From: Daphnia pulex
Lineage: Eukaryota > Arthropoda > Branchiopoda > Diplostraca > Daphniidae
Direction of reading: 5' to 3'
NCBI RefSeq assembly: GCF_021134715.1
Contig: NC_060017.1
Coordinates: forward strand, 7,626,001 to 7,690,000
DNA: 64,000 nucleotides
Notes under the pieces: model-generated
What the model was told of the DNA's origin: nothing
What the model saw: only the letters and a program-made list of their open reading frames with translations
Database searches by the model: none
Shown: positions 41,582 to 52,438 of the stretch, in pieces
Layout: each line of letters starts with the position of its first letter
How positions within the stretch are numbered: the first letter of the stretch is position 1
Made by a program: the position numbers and the translations under genes

Positions 41582-43732
41582 TCACACTGTAGTGTCCATT
41601 TTGTCCGTACCTTCGTCAATCTCCAATAAACGTGGTCCGTAAAGAAGTACATAGGCACAGTGCCAATCACCGCCTCCAGATAACTTAAGAACATCTTCTT
41701 CGCTTATCGGTGTAACCTTGTCATCATCTAATTGCAACCACTGATTGGTTCCAGGTTTTCTTGTCCATCCAACGTAATGTCCACTTCCACTGCTGCGACC
41801 CTTATGTGTCAAAACTGCTTGAAGTTGGTAGTAACCCGAATTATTTGATCCAATATCTACGAAAACAAATATTTGTTATTAAATCAACTGTTTCTAAATA
41901 ATAACAATTCCTACCATCTTCAAACCAATAAGGAGCGGTTTTCACGTCAGCTTTTGCCACTTGGGAATCGCCTGGCTTGTTTGCAACCTTTACTTCTTCT
42001 ATTTTACGATCTTCATATTCCTTGATTAATTTGAAACATTTTCAATGCAAATTTCTCAAAAATTTAACACAAAAGGAAACTACTATCAAACCTTGAATTT
42101 GGACCTCATAGGAATCAACTTCTGTTGCAATTCTGCTGAGCAAAGGTCGAATACGTCTAAACTAAGTTGAAATTTAATGTCCTTGAGAATTTTTGCGTTA
42201 ATCGCTTCCTTCTCTTTATAGAAGAAACGAACAAACTGAATGGACAGATATGCAGGCAATCGGCTTATCTTTGACTGTATATAGAGAAAAAAAAAATCAC
42301 CGATAAGATGAATATAAAGTTATTTATTTTTCTTTTCCTACCGATTTGATGTAAATCGCATCCCGCCCAAGAGTTGGAGATTGTTTGGTTATCTGCTCAC
42401 TGAGTCTCTGCATTTTATAAAACATTTTAAGAGAAAAATAATGAACTGCATCACTAAAAGATTACAATTTTGAACTTACCGATAATAAACCGGAGTGCAT
42501 ATATTTTACTTCTTGCGAAATAAAACAACTCAGCTGCAAAAAATTGTCTTCACTCACGGTTGTCGGCTCCTCTTCACTTTCGGTACATTTTAATTCACAC
42601 GTGAAACGACCTCCAAAATACTGATCGATGATGGATCTAAAGTAGATAGCAAAAGTTATATAAATATGCTGCTGAATGACTTAGATGGAATATTACGAAT
42701 ATTGACGAGACTGATTGGTGCCATTTCTGGCTTGGAGTTTCTGCTGTAACATTCGAAGTATCTCCGTCCAACACTCGTTAGCATCCTGATGAAATAAAAT
42801 AAATTTAAATACAAATAACAATATTAAGACACTAACATTATGCTGATACCTGTTGTTGAAACCCTCCATGGGAAGACTTCTCTGCAAAACGTGGGAATGC
42901 CGCATGAAGAACTTGAAGAAGAATGAAAGGTGGAATTGATGACCCATTCCCTCTATCCATAGCTGAGTACAAATCACGAAGTGCTGCAGTAACAGATCCA
43001 GCTAACATTCCACCACTTAAACTGACCTCTGAAAGACAGAATAAAATTAATTCTAATTCTCAAATTACATTTTAGATATTTACCTCCTTTAAATTCTTTC
43101 AAAGCATCACAAAGCTCAGGAACAGTTTTGAGACATTGAATGGTTGCATTCATGTAACAAGTATTGCCCAAGTTGGTTAATCCAGATGGAAAGTCAAGCT
43201 AATATTTTGAAACAAAATATTGATTAAGGTTCTAGTTTTCTTGATTATTTATTATATAATATTACTGCGCTTGCTAGTTCATCTTCATTCATATCCTCAA
43301 CAAAAATTGGTTTCTGTTTAGGTTCATTTGGGACATCCTCCTCTTTGCTGCCCATGAGCAAAACAACTGCCCCCTAAATAATACATGAAAATAGTCTTAA
43401 TAAATGGAAATCTAACAAAATTTTCTATTCTTACATCTTTCAGCTTGATATTGCCCCAATCAGCGTCCTTCAGTGTAGCACCTTTTAACATAACTTTCTG
43501 TCGCTCATTTTGAACACCAGTCAATGCAAACAGTTGAGCTTTAAACAAAATGGGTTCTTCATCTGTGTTTGCCTCAACATCATTAAATACTTCTTTGCCC
43601 CACTTTACCTTGACTGAAATTGAAGAAAGTTGGAAAGATTACATGCAAATGTTAAGTGACAACACATGAAACATCTACAATCAGAATTAAACAATTAGTG
43701 TATCCTCAAACTATACCTTTGAAGATTGGCAT
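41582..43732 (-). CDS. USP14: Ubiquitin carboxyl-terminal hydrolase 14
   Basis: USP14 trims ubiquitin chains at the 26S proteasome. Eleven exons close in frame: 43,732-43,717, 43,613-43,435, 43,373-43,266, 43,198-43,084, 43,028-42,850, 42,785-42,697, 42,636-42,480, 42,407-42,342, 42,274-42,092, 42,020-41,915 and 41,856-41,582, giving 490 residues (human 494). An N-terminal ubiquitin-like domain (residues 1-75) is followed by the USP fold. The Cys box GLTNLGNTCYMNATIQCL places the nucleophile at about Cys115. QQQDANECWTEILRML, FGGRFTCELKC and SRLPAYLSIQFVRFFY are present. The His box is GSGHYVGWTRK (His426) and the Asp lies in WLQLDDDKV. All catalytic residues are intact. The gene is divergent from nothing nearby; its upstream 1.2 kb is empty. 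Confidence 0.96.
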
Positions 43733-45000
43733 TGTGTTTTTTTAAACAACGAATAAAACAGGAAAAAATTGCCGGTTGGAATTCTTTTAAAATGACAATG
43801 ACAACTTCACTTTACTACCACTAACAGAAGTAAGGGATGTTGTTAAACAGCAATTTCCTGACAGGGAATTTTCCATTTCAGTCAATGCTTAAGTTCTCAC
43901 CCCATCCGATAAGATGGCGCTGGGCTGCAATTGCGCTATAAACTTGGATTTTCACATTCCTCGTTGCGTGAAAATGCCGTGAAATAGCCATCATAATTAG
44001 GCTATACAAGTTAGTTCAATTAGCTGCCATATTTAATTTGGTAAACTATTAGGAGTAAAATCCCGTAAAGCCGTAGCGCATTTCATAATGAAATAAGATT
44101 GCTTTTATTTTTAATATTTAACTTATGGTCACTCACAAAGTTATAAAGTTCCTGAATCTCAGACTTTATTGGACGTTATGAACTTATGATTGATGAAATG
44201 GTAATTATAGTTCTGGTTATCGCTTACGACGTAGAAATATTGACCCAATTGTTTTAGAGTGATCAAGTGTAACGCCTTACTTTTCGGCAATTTGTTCCCC
44301 CAACAAAGTAGCCTTAAGTAGCTTCAAATGGAAGCGGCTAAATAAGGTCTTCGAAACCTTACTTTAATTTTAAGAATTCTATTTTGTGTGGTTTTCATTG
44401 ATACATTTACGTTGGAGGTATTTTTCAAGTAATTGAACGATGAATTCGTCATCTTGATTTTTTCTTTCCCTTTGAATTTCTCTTTGCACACTATCGCTTG
44501 GTTTTTGAAGGTTGTTGAACATTATCCTACTAAAACAGCTTGTAAGGATTAAAGTTTATAAGGATTAAAGTGATAACAATGGGTCAGGGTTTTTACGCGC
44601 ATATTCTATTCGGCAACTTTTTATTCATCTGTTTTTAAAAACTGCGAAGGAAAATAATTCTTTTACAAAATGCTATTTCAAATAATTTATTTCGAAATTA
44701 ATGGCCAAAAATCTGTTTTGATGGTAAAAAAAGAGATTTTAAAGGTTTCCATGGATTACATTGCATGATTACATTGAGGGTTGAAGGCAATAAGGTTGAA
44801 GGAAATTCGACAATCAAGTTCTAATTTTCGTACGCTTGTGTGTAAAATGAATGCAAAATGTCGAAGAAATACGAGTAGCGCAACATTATTTCACTTATTC
44901 ATATGTAAATAACTGGAGCTAATTGGATTGTCGATACACATTGAGAATGAAGGAATGATAGTCATTTTAGCACTATTTAATAAAAAAAGCTTCTAACTTT
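43733..45000. other. Intergenic interval
   Basis: It contains the USP14 promoter side. AAGATGGCGCTGG at 43,911 is a CTCF-like core. No ORF or RNA gene is convincing. Confidence 0.6.
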
Positions 45001-46262
45001 TCAACGTGCGGATCCGCAGGGACCAGCAACGTTTACTTCATAATCACAATTTCCCGTAGCTGCGTTGAATACTAGATTACTTGGACAGTCCTAAAAGAAA
45101 TTTTAAAAAATATAACTATGAGACTATCCGATTTGGTTTAGTTTAGCTAAACACGGTTAACTTACGTAAAGATAAGGTATTCCATTTGAGCACATGTAAA
45201 AAGTCTTGCAGTTAGTCGGATTTGGAAAGACTCCATTTGTTCCAGGGCAGGTAAAGGGCGTAGTTCCCGTGCTGGTAACAGTTGTGGCTGTCGTCGTTGA
45301 CTTTGGTGTTGTAAATGTCGATTCCGCGGTTGGCTTTTGTGTAACAACAGTTGTGGCTGTCGTCGTTGAATTTGGTGTTGTAAGTGTCGATTCCGTGGTT
45401 GGCTTTTGTGTTGTAAGTGTAGATTCCGTAGATGACTGTTCAGTCATTTGCTGTATAGTTGTCGATGTCGATTCTGTCAATGTTGTCGATGTGGTAGTGG
45501 TCGATGTTGTCGATGTGGTAGTGGTCGATGTTGTTGTTTCTAGAAGAACAATACATATTTAAAATTCTATTATGAATGTGCCAGTAGAGAAAAATTATTT
45601 AAGATTATAATTACTCACTCTTGCAAGGTGCACTGGATGACGATGTACACAACTGAGTGGTTGGTTCAAATACAGAAGCTCCAGGACAATACTTAAAATG
45701 AAGTGTAATAATTAGTTTATAATTAAAATAATATTTTACAAAAGAAAATTACCGATAAAACTGGGGTTAAATCAGGACCACAAGAGTAGTAAGCATTCGT
45801 GCATTCCTATGTAATAATAAAATTTAATCAACCGATATTCTTTATCAATTCACTTAAATTGTCAATTAATTACCTGCCCAGGGACAGGGTAATTTCCTAC
45901 TCCTGGACAGACGAATTGTTCCACTGCTCTCACAAAAAGCAACGGGTTCTGCCCTCCTAACTAAATAAAAGAGAGAACATAAACATATACTCAATTTTAA
46001 TGCTCAGATTTGTGACAACGTATTTTTCATTCATGAAATATCTAAAATGTAATTTACCTCTGAATCGAAAGCGATTTGTCGCGACATCACTCCTGTTCCT
46101 AGGCACAAAAGGAAAGCTGCAAAGATAATCGTTTAGTAGGTCTAGATATGAATTTTGCCGTTTAAAAGCGTTTCTAAAATCAAAGTAATTCTATACACAA
46201 TTTATTAAAAAAAATACTTATGACCTACCAAATTTGCACGCGAAATATACTGGTACATTCAT
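45001..46262 (-). CDS. Secreted chitin-binding (peritrophin-A/CBM14) mucin-like protein
   Basis: Seven exons close in frame: 46,262-46,229, 46,116-46,058, 45,960-45,874, 45,806-45,753, 45,691-45,619, 45,539-45,166 and 45,090-45,001, giving 256 residues. A signal peptide (VYFACKFG, then AFLLCLGTGVMS) is split over exons 1-2. The first six-Cys CBM14 runs from FVCPGVGNYPVPGQ through ECTNAYYSCGPD and YCPGASVFEP to SAPCK. A Thr/Ser-rich linker of about 100 residues follows, built from short repeats such as TQKPTTESTLTTP. The second CBM14 is FTCPGTNGVFPNPTNC, FYMCSNG, DCPSNLVFNAATGNC and PCGS. Such proteins line the peritrophic matrix or cuticle. The repeat-coded linker is a likely site of length variation. 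Confidence 0.88.
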
Positions 46263-47234
46263 TGCGGTAAGGAAATGTGTTTTTTTCAATCTGATCTAAT
46301 TGTACAATTAAGATTCCGAAAACTCCTGTTCATCGACTGACCTACTCATATATTTTAACCAGGCCTTTATACCATACCGGTTTATATCACTGTGTAAAAA
46401 AGCAGGGGAACGGGATTTTTTTTTAATCATTAAAAGGGATTAAATCTAAACCATTTAATCTAGTTATCTTCGTAAAGACGGTATGCTTTGATGCTTCGAG
46501 TCGTAACAGTTTTATCTGGGTTTGCAATAATACTGTAACCTTGTCAAAAGTAGCAATTTACAAAATTCCACCGTAACAATTTCCGGATGTGGATTTGGTG
46601 ACTCAGCGCAAGGTTTGATCTTGACGTCATGTTTCACATTGAGAAAGAATAGTAAAGCTCCCGCGACGCATCAAATAACACGTACTGTTAAAGATAGTTG
46701 AACAAGAACGCTGGTGTTCATCAGAAAAAGAAAAAGCTGCGACGAGTTTGCCCGAAGTAACGTTTCATAACGCTAACTAGTGAAATTATACTCCAAATAA
46801 ACTGACTGTTTATTTTAAAGGGCTTACACCCCAACATCACAGTAGATTAGATTTCGTCGCAACAGAGACTTTGGATTAAAGCGACTAGAAATTGTTTACT
46901 AGTATACGGATTCGTTGTCGGATAACAAACGTAAAGGAATAGAATGACATTTTAACTTCAATTACATTTCTTGGTTAAATTCCGTGTATCTCAAAGTTTC
47001 TAATCGCGATGAAGCGATAATGCTGGCCAAGCCATAGTGTATGGGCCAAGCCATAGTGTATGGATTAACTTTAATGAACAAAGAAAACATATGTTTAACT
47101 GAAAATAACGGAGTTATAGAGTACAGAGAAAGCAAACATGCCAAATGGTTTAAAGAGAAACTTGAAATTTCGTTCTTACTGCTTGTTGAGCACTGGAAGA
47201 CGTCGTTAAAGCAGTACAAGTTCAGTTGCCTTCG
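46263..47234. other. Intergenic interval
   Basis: A 19-bp direct repeat GGCCAAGCCATAGTGTATG occurs at about 47,024 and 47,043. No gene was seen. It holds the 5' flank of the chitin-binding gene and the 3' flank of GKAP1. Confidence 0.6.
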
Positions 47235-48600
47235 TTACTTTTCGCTATCATTCCTCTTTTTGTAAGTCTGAGAAAAAAAATGGAAGTTAAGATTATATTA
47301 CGAAATAAAAGCTGTAAATAATATTTACAGCTGTCTTTTTCGAGTCGGTTAAAGCGCTGACTTTGCTTCGTTCTTGTTGTAATTGACTGGACATGTTTTC
47401 AAGCTCTGTGGTCAATTCGTCCTTCACTTTGGAGATTTTGTCCATTTCCACAAGAAGTTGGGACTTTTCTTTCACTATTTGTAAAAAAATCGAGATTATG
47501 TTAGGCAGACAAAAAAATAAATTATCAAACATTAAAATTTTACTTTCTCCTTGGAGCAAAATTCCGCAAAGTTTCTTGTTGCGAGTTTTGACGTTGAATA
47601 ACTCTTCACGCAATTTGTCGTTTTCCAATCGAAGGCTTTCTATCTCCAGATTTTTCTGGTTTAACTCGTCTTGTAGCTGAGCAAGACGTGGTTGTTCGAC
47701 TTGAAGAGACTATAAATTGCGTTAAATTCTTTTAAATTAATTAGTTAAAGAAATATCACATGGTGCTGAATTACTGCTTTTTTATTGCTTTTCTTTGACA
47801 ATTCAGCTTTCTTTTTTTCCTTGCTTGCAATTTTTTTGGCCTCATCTGCAACTTCATCAAAGAAATGATCATCCTCAACAGCTTTCCCATTAGTTCCTTC
47901 ATGTGCTGGGGCTTCATGAATAGGTTCCTACAATGAGGGAGAAAAATGTCTTAACCTGGCGATGAAGAATTAGAAAATAAATATGTTTAATACCTGAGGA
48001 CCTTGCTTGAACTGATCCAATGACATTGTAGTGGTTCCTTTAGTCTTACTGTTACCACCCTTTTTTTTATTTGATGGCTTGTTAACAGTATTTTCTGGCA
48101 ACTTCAGGACATCCTTCTTATTCGCTTCAAAATCTACTTTGGATGCCATTATTGCTTCTTGTAATTGAGCTTCAAAGTCAGTTTGGACAAATTCTTGATC
48201 TCTTTGTTTCCACTCGTTCCAATTCCCAGGGACTTCAGATACCACAGGTTTCTTTTTAGACGCTGATGATTTCTTAGTCTTACTTCCACCGAAGGCCAAG
48301 GATTTTAGCTGAAAATGATACAATAGTAAGAAATGTAAGATTAAATATGACAATTAACCAACATCCCTTCTAATTTTATTATTTTGCAATAATGGTTTTT
48401 ACCTCTGCCTTTTCTTGGGCCGCTTTCAACTTCTTAACAGCATTTTTGTCAGAATTCAACTGAGCTTTACCACCCTTATTTTTAGATTCTGCCAATTTCT
48501 GTGCAGCTGCCCTTTGTTTATCTCTTGCTCTTGTGGCTGCTTTTTCGTCTTCATCATCGTCTATTCGAAGGATTGCAAAACGAGATACAGAAGCAGTCAT
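47235..48600 (-). CDS. GKAP1: G kinase-anchoring protein 1 (GKAP1)
   Basis: GKAP1 is a Golgi-associated coiled-coil scaffold for cGMP-dependent kinase I. Six exons close in frame: 48,600-48,403, 48,308-47,994, 47,927-47,775, 47,709-47,544, 47,474-47,329 and 47,267-47,235, giving 336 residues (human 366). Matches include the N-terminal SRFAILRIDDDEDEK, LKSLAFGGSK, NWNEWKQRDQEFVQTDFEAQ (human NWQEWRQRDEQ) and GEMKEKSQLLVEMD (human GEMKDKAEILLQVDE). The second half is a predicted coiled coil. The last 10 residues, TYKKRNDSEK, come from an inferred 33-nt exon that resembles the basic C-terminus of vertebrate GKAP1. If that exon is not used, the frame instead ends at 47,293 with a short nonhomologous tail. 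Confidence 0.9.
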
Positions 48601-48657
48601 GCTGTCAGTGAAAAGTTACTACGATTTCAAGGCTAGTAATAGTAGTATGGGGCAATT

Positions 48658-48665
48658 TATCGATA
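48658..48665. promoter_or_regulatory. DRE-like element (TATCGATA) upstream of GKAP1
   Basis: A perfect palindromic TATCGATA lies 58 bp upstream of the GKAP1 start codon. In insects this is the DREF site of many housekeeping promoters. Its use here is inferred. Confidence 0.5.
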
Positions 48666-49197
48666 TGACGACAGTAACGTTTAAGAAGTGGGAAGGAAAA
48701 CTTGGGAAAACTTTATAAAGAGAACTTTATCTTAAAAAGCCAAACTTGCACACTAGATACGTGTTTTGAACGTGCTAACAGCCCTCAAATGCAAGAGCCG
48801 GTTTAGTCGTGATTCGATAGACGGCTAGATGTCGTCGAAATCGATGGGTTTCAGCAACCTGATGCATGCGCAACGTCGACTCCATTCCTAACCTAATTTT
48901 AAAATAATACCTTTTCATAATAAATAGGTTCAAAATAGAAAGGAAATTTTTGGATTAAGCAATAGATAATTTTGTTATTTTGAAATATTGGTGGTGGACT
49001 GGTGACACTGGTTGTTTTAGTATCACTTTTTCTACAATCTTCAATTAGTAACCCATGGGAATGGGAAAACCATAACTACAAGTCACAACTATTTTAAGTG
49101 ATAAAAAAAGGGTGTAATACATAATGACAAGTATGTGAAAGAATTGTTTATTCAATTATTGGAATTTAAACATGAAATTTGTAAGGAGATTGGCATT
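48666..49197. other. Intergenic interval
   Basis: GKAP1 upstream DNA and SF3B5 3' flank. Nothing else was recognised. Confidence 0.5.
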
Positions 49198-49455
49198 TTA
49201 GTCTTCTGTTTTCTCTGGAGGAGGCCCACAAGGTTGAAGCATTTTTTCCATAAAGTTAAAACGTACACGAGCTTTTGATTCATTTTCAGCAATTGCAATG
49301 TGGTTCAGCAGATCAAAATGCCCAACGTAAGAGGCAAACGAATCACGATGTTGGTTACTAAGCCATTCGTGTCTCGATGTATCTGCGTGTCCTGTACCAA
49401 TGTACTTTGATTGCAAATGTTCTAGCTGAGAATGAATGTTATAACGGTCACCCAT
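49198..49455 (-). CDS. SF3B5: Splicing factor 3B subunit 5 (SF3b10)
   Basis: SF3B5 is a small core subunit of the SF3b complex in U2 snRNP, which recognises the intron branch point. A single uninterrupted exon encodes 85 residues, close to the family's usual 86. It begins MGDRYNIHSQLEHLQSKYIG and contains TSRHEWLSNQHRDS, YVGHFDLLNHIAIAENESKA and RVRFNFMEKMLQPCGPPP, essentially the conserved family sequence along its whole length. There is no intron and no anomaly. It is divergent from COX5B with only 305 bp between start codons, so the two may share a bidirectional promoter region. Confidence 0.97.
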   Translation of the reverse strand: MGDRYNIHSQLEHLQSKYIGTGHADTSRHEWLSNQHRDSFASYVGHFDLLNHIAIAENESKARVRFNFMEKMLQPCGPPPEKTED

Positions 49456-49760
49456 TTCTGATATCTGAATTTATCAAAAGTATTACATTAGATTGTCTTA
49501 TTACAGTCTTTATAAATCATGCTACTTACCAGTTAACGTTTGATTCGTACAAAAACACAACCACAGCAACCTATTTCTTTTGCTTCTTTGCCAGGTTTTT
49601 TAAAAGCATTCAATAGCAGAAGACGCTTTCCGGCTTTCGTGTCGTGTGTGTTGCTCTGGCGCTTTGCGTTCGTCGACTGTTTCATTTTTCATTCGTCATT
49701 TGTTTCACTCCAGTATCGTCCGTATCGTCTCACTCAGACACTCACTCGTTACTCGAAAAA
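49456..49760. promoter_or_regulatory. Candidate bidirectional promoter between SF3B5 and COX5B
   Basis: Two constitutive genes are head to head with 305 bp between ATGs. No TATA box is visible near either gene. TCACTCCAG and TCTCACTCAGACACTCACTC stretches at 49,700-49,750 could be COX5B initiator or 5' UTR sequence. Confidence 0.45.
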
Positions 49761-50357
49761 ATGGCTTCGCTAGTTTGTCGATCGGTTTTTGCTGCAACTC
49801 GGCGAGGAGTTTCTACTACCGCTGTTAGGGCGGCAGATAGAGGTAATTATAAGCTTTTATATGGTAGTCAATAAGCGAATTCATGGGTGTTCTAAATTGT
49901 GTTTGTACGAGGTATTTGTCTCGGCATACTTTGTCACGTAGGCCGCCATGAATCTCAAAATTCGGTCTTGGTTATGATTTTGTAATAATTCCTTGTTATT
50001 TTGAATCTAGCTATGAACGATCCCGTTGAACATGCTACCGGATTAGAAAAGCGTGAAATTCTTGCCAAGCAAGCTGGACGAGAGGTAAGGGTTAAGATTT
50101 CTTTATTACACTGTTATCTTATAAAGTAAAAGGTTTAATCTTATAAATAGGATCCATATGAAATGCAAGTCTACAAAAGAGTTGCTGGAACCAAGGAAAA
50201 ACCCAATGTTGTTCCCTCTGTTGCAGACTACCGTGTTGTAGGTTGCGTCTGTGAAGAAGATGCTACTGCCATCAACTGGATGTGGCTTTACAAAGGTGAA
50301 CCCAAGCGCTGTGAATGTGGCTACTGGTTTAAATTGGTTGATTCAAAACCCATTTAG
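49761..50357 (+). CDS. COX5B: Cytochrome c oxidase subunit 5B, mitochondrial
   Basis: COX5B is a nuclear-coded subunit of respiratory complex IV facing the matrix. Three exons close in frame: 49,761-49,842, 50,011-50,084 and 50,151-50,357, giving 120 residues. Exon 1 encodes a mitochondrial presequence ([20 protein letters not shown]). The mature part has [36 protein letters not shown] and the zinc-binding fold with [19 protein letters not shown] and [12 protein letters not shown], retaining four Cys. The protein ends with VDSKPI. A poly(A) signal AATAAA lies at about 50,410. All landmarks match the family; nothing odd. Confidence 0.97.
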
Positions 50358-52084
50358 AATTTAGACTTATTTGAAAGGGTAAAAGCTTTCTGAATGTATA
50401 GAAGAGAATGAATAAAAGAAGCAGTCCTGATAGTGAACTATCTTTATTACTGTCCATGTGATGTTGCAACAAATACAGTGCTGCGTAAAATCACAGTTTA
50501 ATTTTTATTTATTTATCCTTGGGTATGGAATTAATTTAAATTTTTCTCTGTAATAATATCTGGGATTTATGTGTTATATAATGCACAGTCATATCTGAAA
50601 ATAGGGACTAGAAACTTAAAAGGCTTGTAAAATATAAAAATTAAAGAAAAAAAAATGCAAGAGTGGCAAAGTTGAAATCTTTGGTATCGATCCCAAAAGC
50701 AAATAAGAAATCCTACAATTATACAAATACAGCAATCCTGAATCCTGATTCAGTTATTCCGGTTAGCAGACGACTCGATTACCGCGCCTTTTTCAAATAA
50801 GAGTAACTTCCTGCAGTCCGCTTTCTGTTACATTTTAAAAGCAATTATTTTGATAAAGCTTTGATGGTTCATTCCAAATCAGCACAGTTCGATGAATTAA
50901 TTAAACTATAAATTAGAAAGTGATTAATATGTTATTAATTTTTCCCTTTGACACGTTATTTATGTAACTACGTAAGACTATCTGGAAAGGCCGTACCTTA
51001 GCCCGCGCTAAAATTGAGGCAGTTAAATTAATCCATCTCCTTCATAAAAATCTCGAATCGATTTTAATACTTCTCGACACGCTTGAGCAAGTGAAGAAGT
51101 GATGCTAGAGTGAGCAGTTATGCCATTTAAGATACTTTTCCTGCTATCAATCTCGTCTCAGATGGTAACGCCCATTTCCAAAAAACGAACCTCTTTTTGT
51201 TGATGTTGTGTAGCCTACCAGATAAAACCTTTTTTAATTATAATTGTTTGTTTGTTTTTTAAACTATGATTTTACATTTGTTAATTGTTTTGTTAATTTT
51301 TTCTTTGGTACAACTTCATAAATTGGCAACGCGAAGCTGAAGGCTAAAGTGGAGTCTATAAGGTAAAAGTTGTTTTTATTCGGTTGCTGAAGGCAATTTT
51401 ATGTAAATAGCTCGTCGTTATAGCCTTCTAAGCATACGCGATCTTGGAATATCACCATCGCCATATATATCTTCGGGACTTTTGCTTCTCAACCTATTCG
51501 GCCAGTGATTTTGATCCTAACCCGTAGTTGTTGTGAGTCAATCACTGTTGAAATACAAGTGGCCCATGACTGACGTGGCCTCAAAGAACTAAAAGGTGCC
51601 CTGAAAACTTCATTCTTTCGTCACATCTTACACGGATTGTGCCTAGGTTGCTTTGTTACATCACCGTTTGTACAACGAGTAAGGATTTCAACAATTTTGA
51701 CGGTACGAAACAATTTTGTTATTATTACTAACGGAAATGCAATCTAATGTGTTAGTGTAGGTCTGTATGCAAGATCATATTTCAGATTATAATGAATTAA
51801 AAAACTTGAAAGAGCTGTCTTCATCTGTATTGGCAATTAAACCATTCAACAACTTGTATCAAATGGAACTTTAAATCAATGGACATGTCAACGATCCCAT
51901 ATAGACTTTAATGACAATAACGCACATCTAACTCACAATTTGAATCGATCTGCTTATTATTCCGATACAAGTTTCAACATAACCTGAGGTATATTGAATT
52001 CCTTCACATTTTTTCGGGTCTTAATTGAAGTTTGTTATTTTTTGTTACTTTAGTAAACGTTGGACATTAAAACAGATTATTACC
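50358..52084. other. Intergenic interval
   Basis: COX5B 3' UTR and AT-rich intergenic DNA. No ORF over 60 codons with recognisable content, no RNA gene. Confidence 0.6.
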
Positions 52085-52438
52085 ATGTCGAAAGCCGTGT
52101 CTGCCAACTCCAAAGGAAAATCCACAGATTCACGCCCACAGTGGAATCCCTCCGTCGCCGTAGTTAGTCGAAATTCACAGTTGCAGAGCCTTCCAGGAAA
52201 GAAAAGACAGTACGAGAACATTAAAAGTCGAATACGTTCTGGAATTAAAAACGGGAATTCCGATGCTTCGCTTGACGGATCGACTAGCTTCCGGCAACGC
52301 AATGATTCTTCTGCCGTGGCAGCTTGTCTTTACCCAAACGGTCATCAGTCTCCGTGGCCAAACGATGCTAATGCCACGGCAAGTGGTCCGACCGATGAAG
52401 TACCAGAAGCTTCAATCAGCCCTTCGCGTTGCGTTTGA
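52085..52438 (+). CDS. Hypothetical basic protein, 117 residues
   Basis: An ATG at 52,085 starts MSKAVSANSKGKSTDSRPQW and runs to TGA at 52,438. The middle has a basic stretch LPGKKRQYENIKSRIRSGIK, and the whole is rich in Ser, Asn and Gln and appears disordered. An acceptor-like TTTGTTACTTTAG sits 30 bp upstream, so the ATG could lie in a second exon. AATAAA signals follow at about 52,450-52,630. There is no family match. Codon use looks coding-like (few rare runs, long for AT-rich DNA), but it could be chance. Confidence 0.4.
   Translation: MSKAVSANSKGKSTDSRPQWNPSVAVVSRNSQLQSLPGKKRQYENIKSRIRSGIKNGNSDASLDGSTSFRQRNDSSAVAACLYPNGHQSPWPNDANATASGPTDEVPEASISPSRCV

Noticed and set aside
45206-45562. 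118-codon plus-strand ORF rich in Val/Asp
   Set aside because: It is the antisense shadow of the Thr/Ser-rich linker of the chitin-binding protein.
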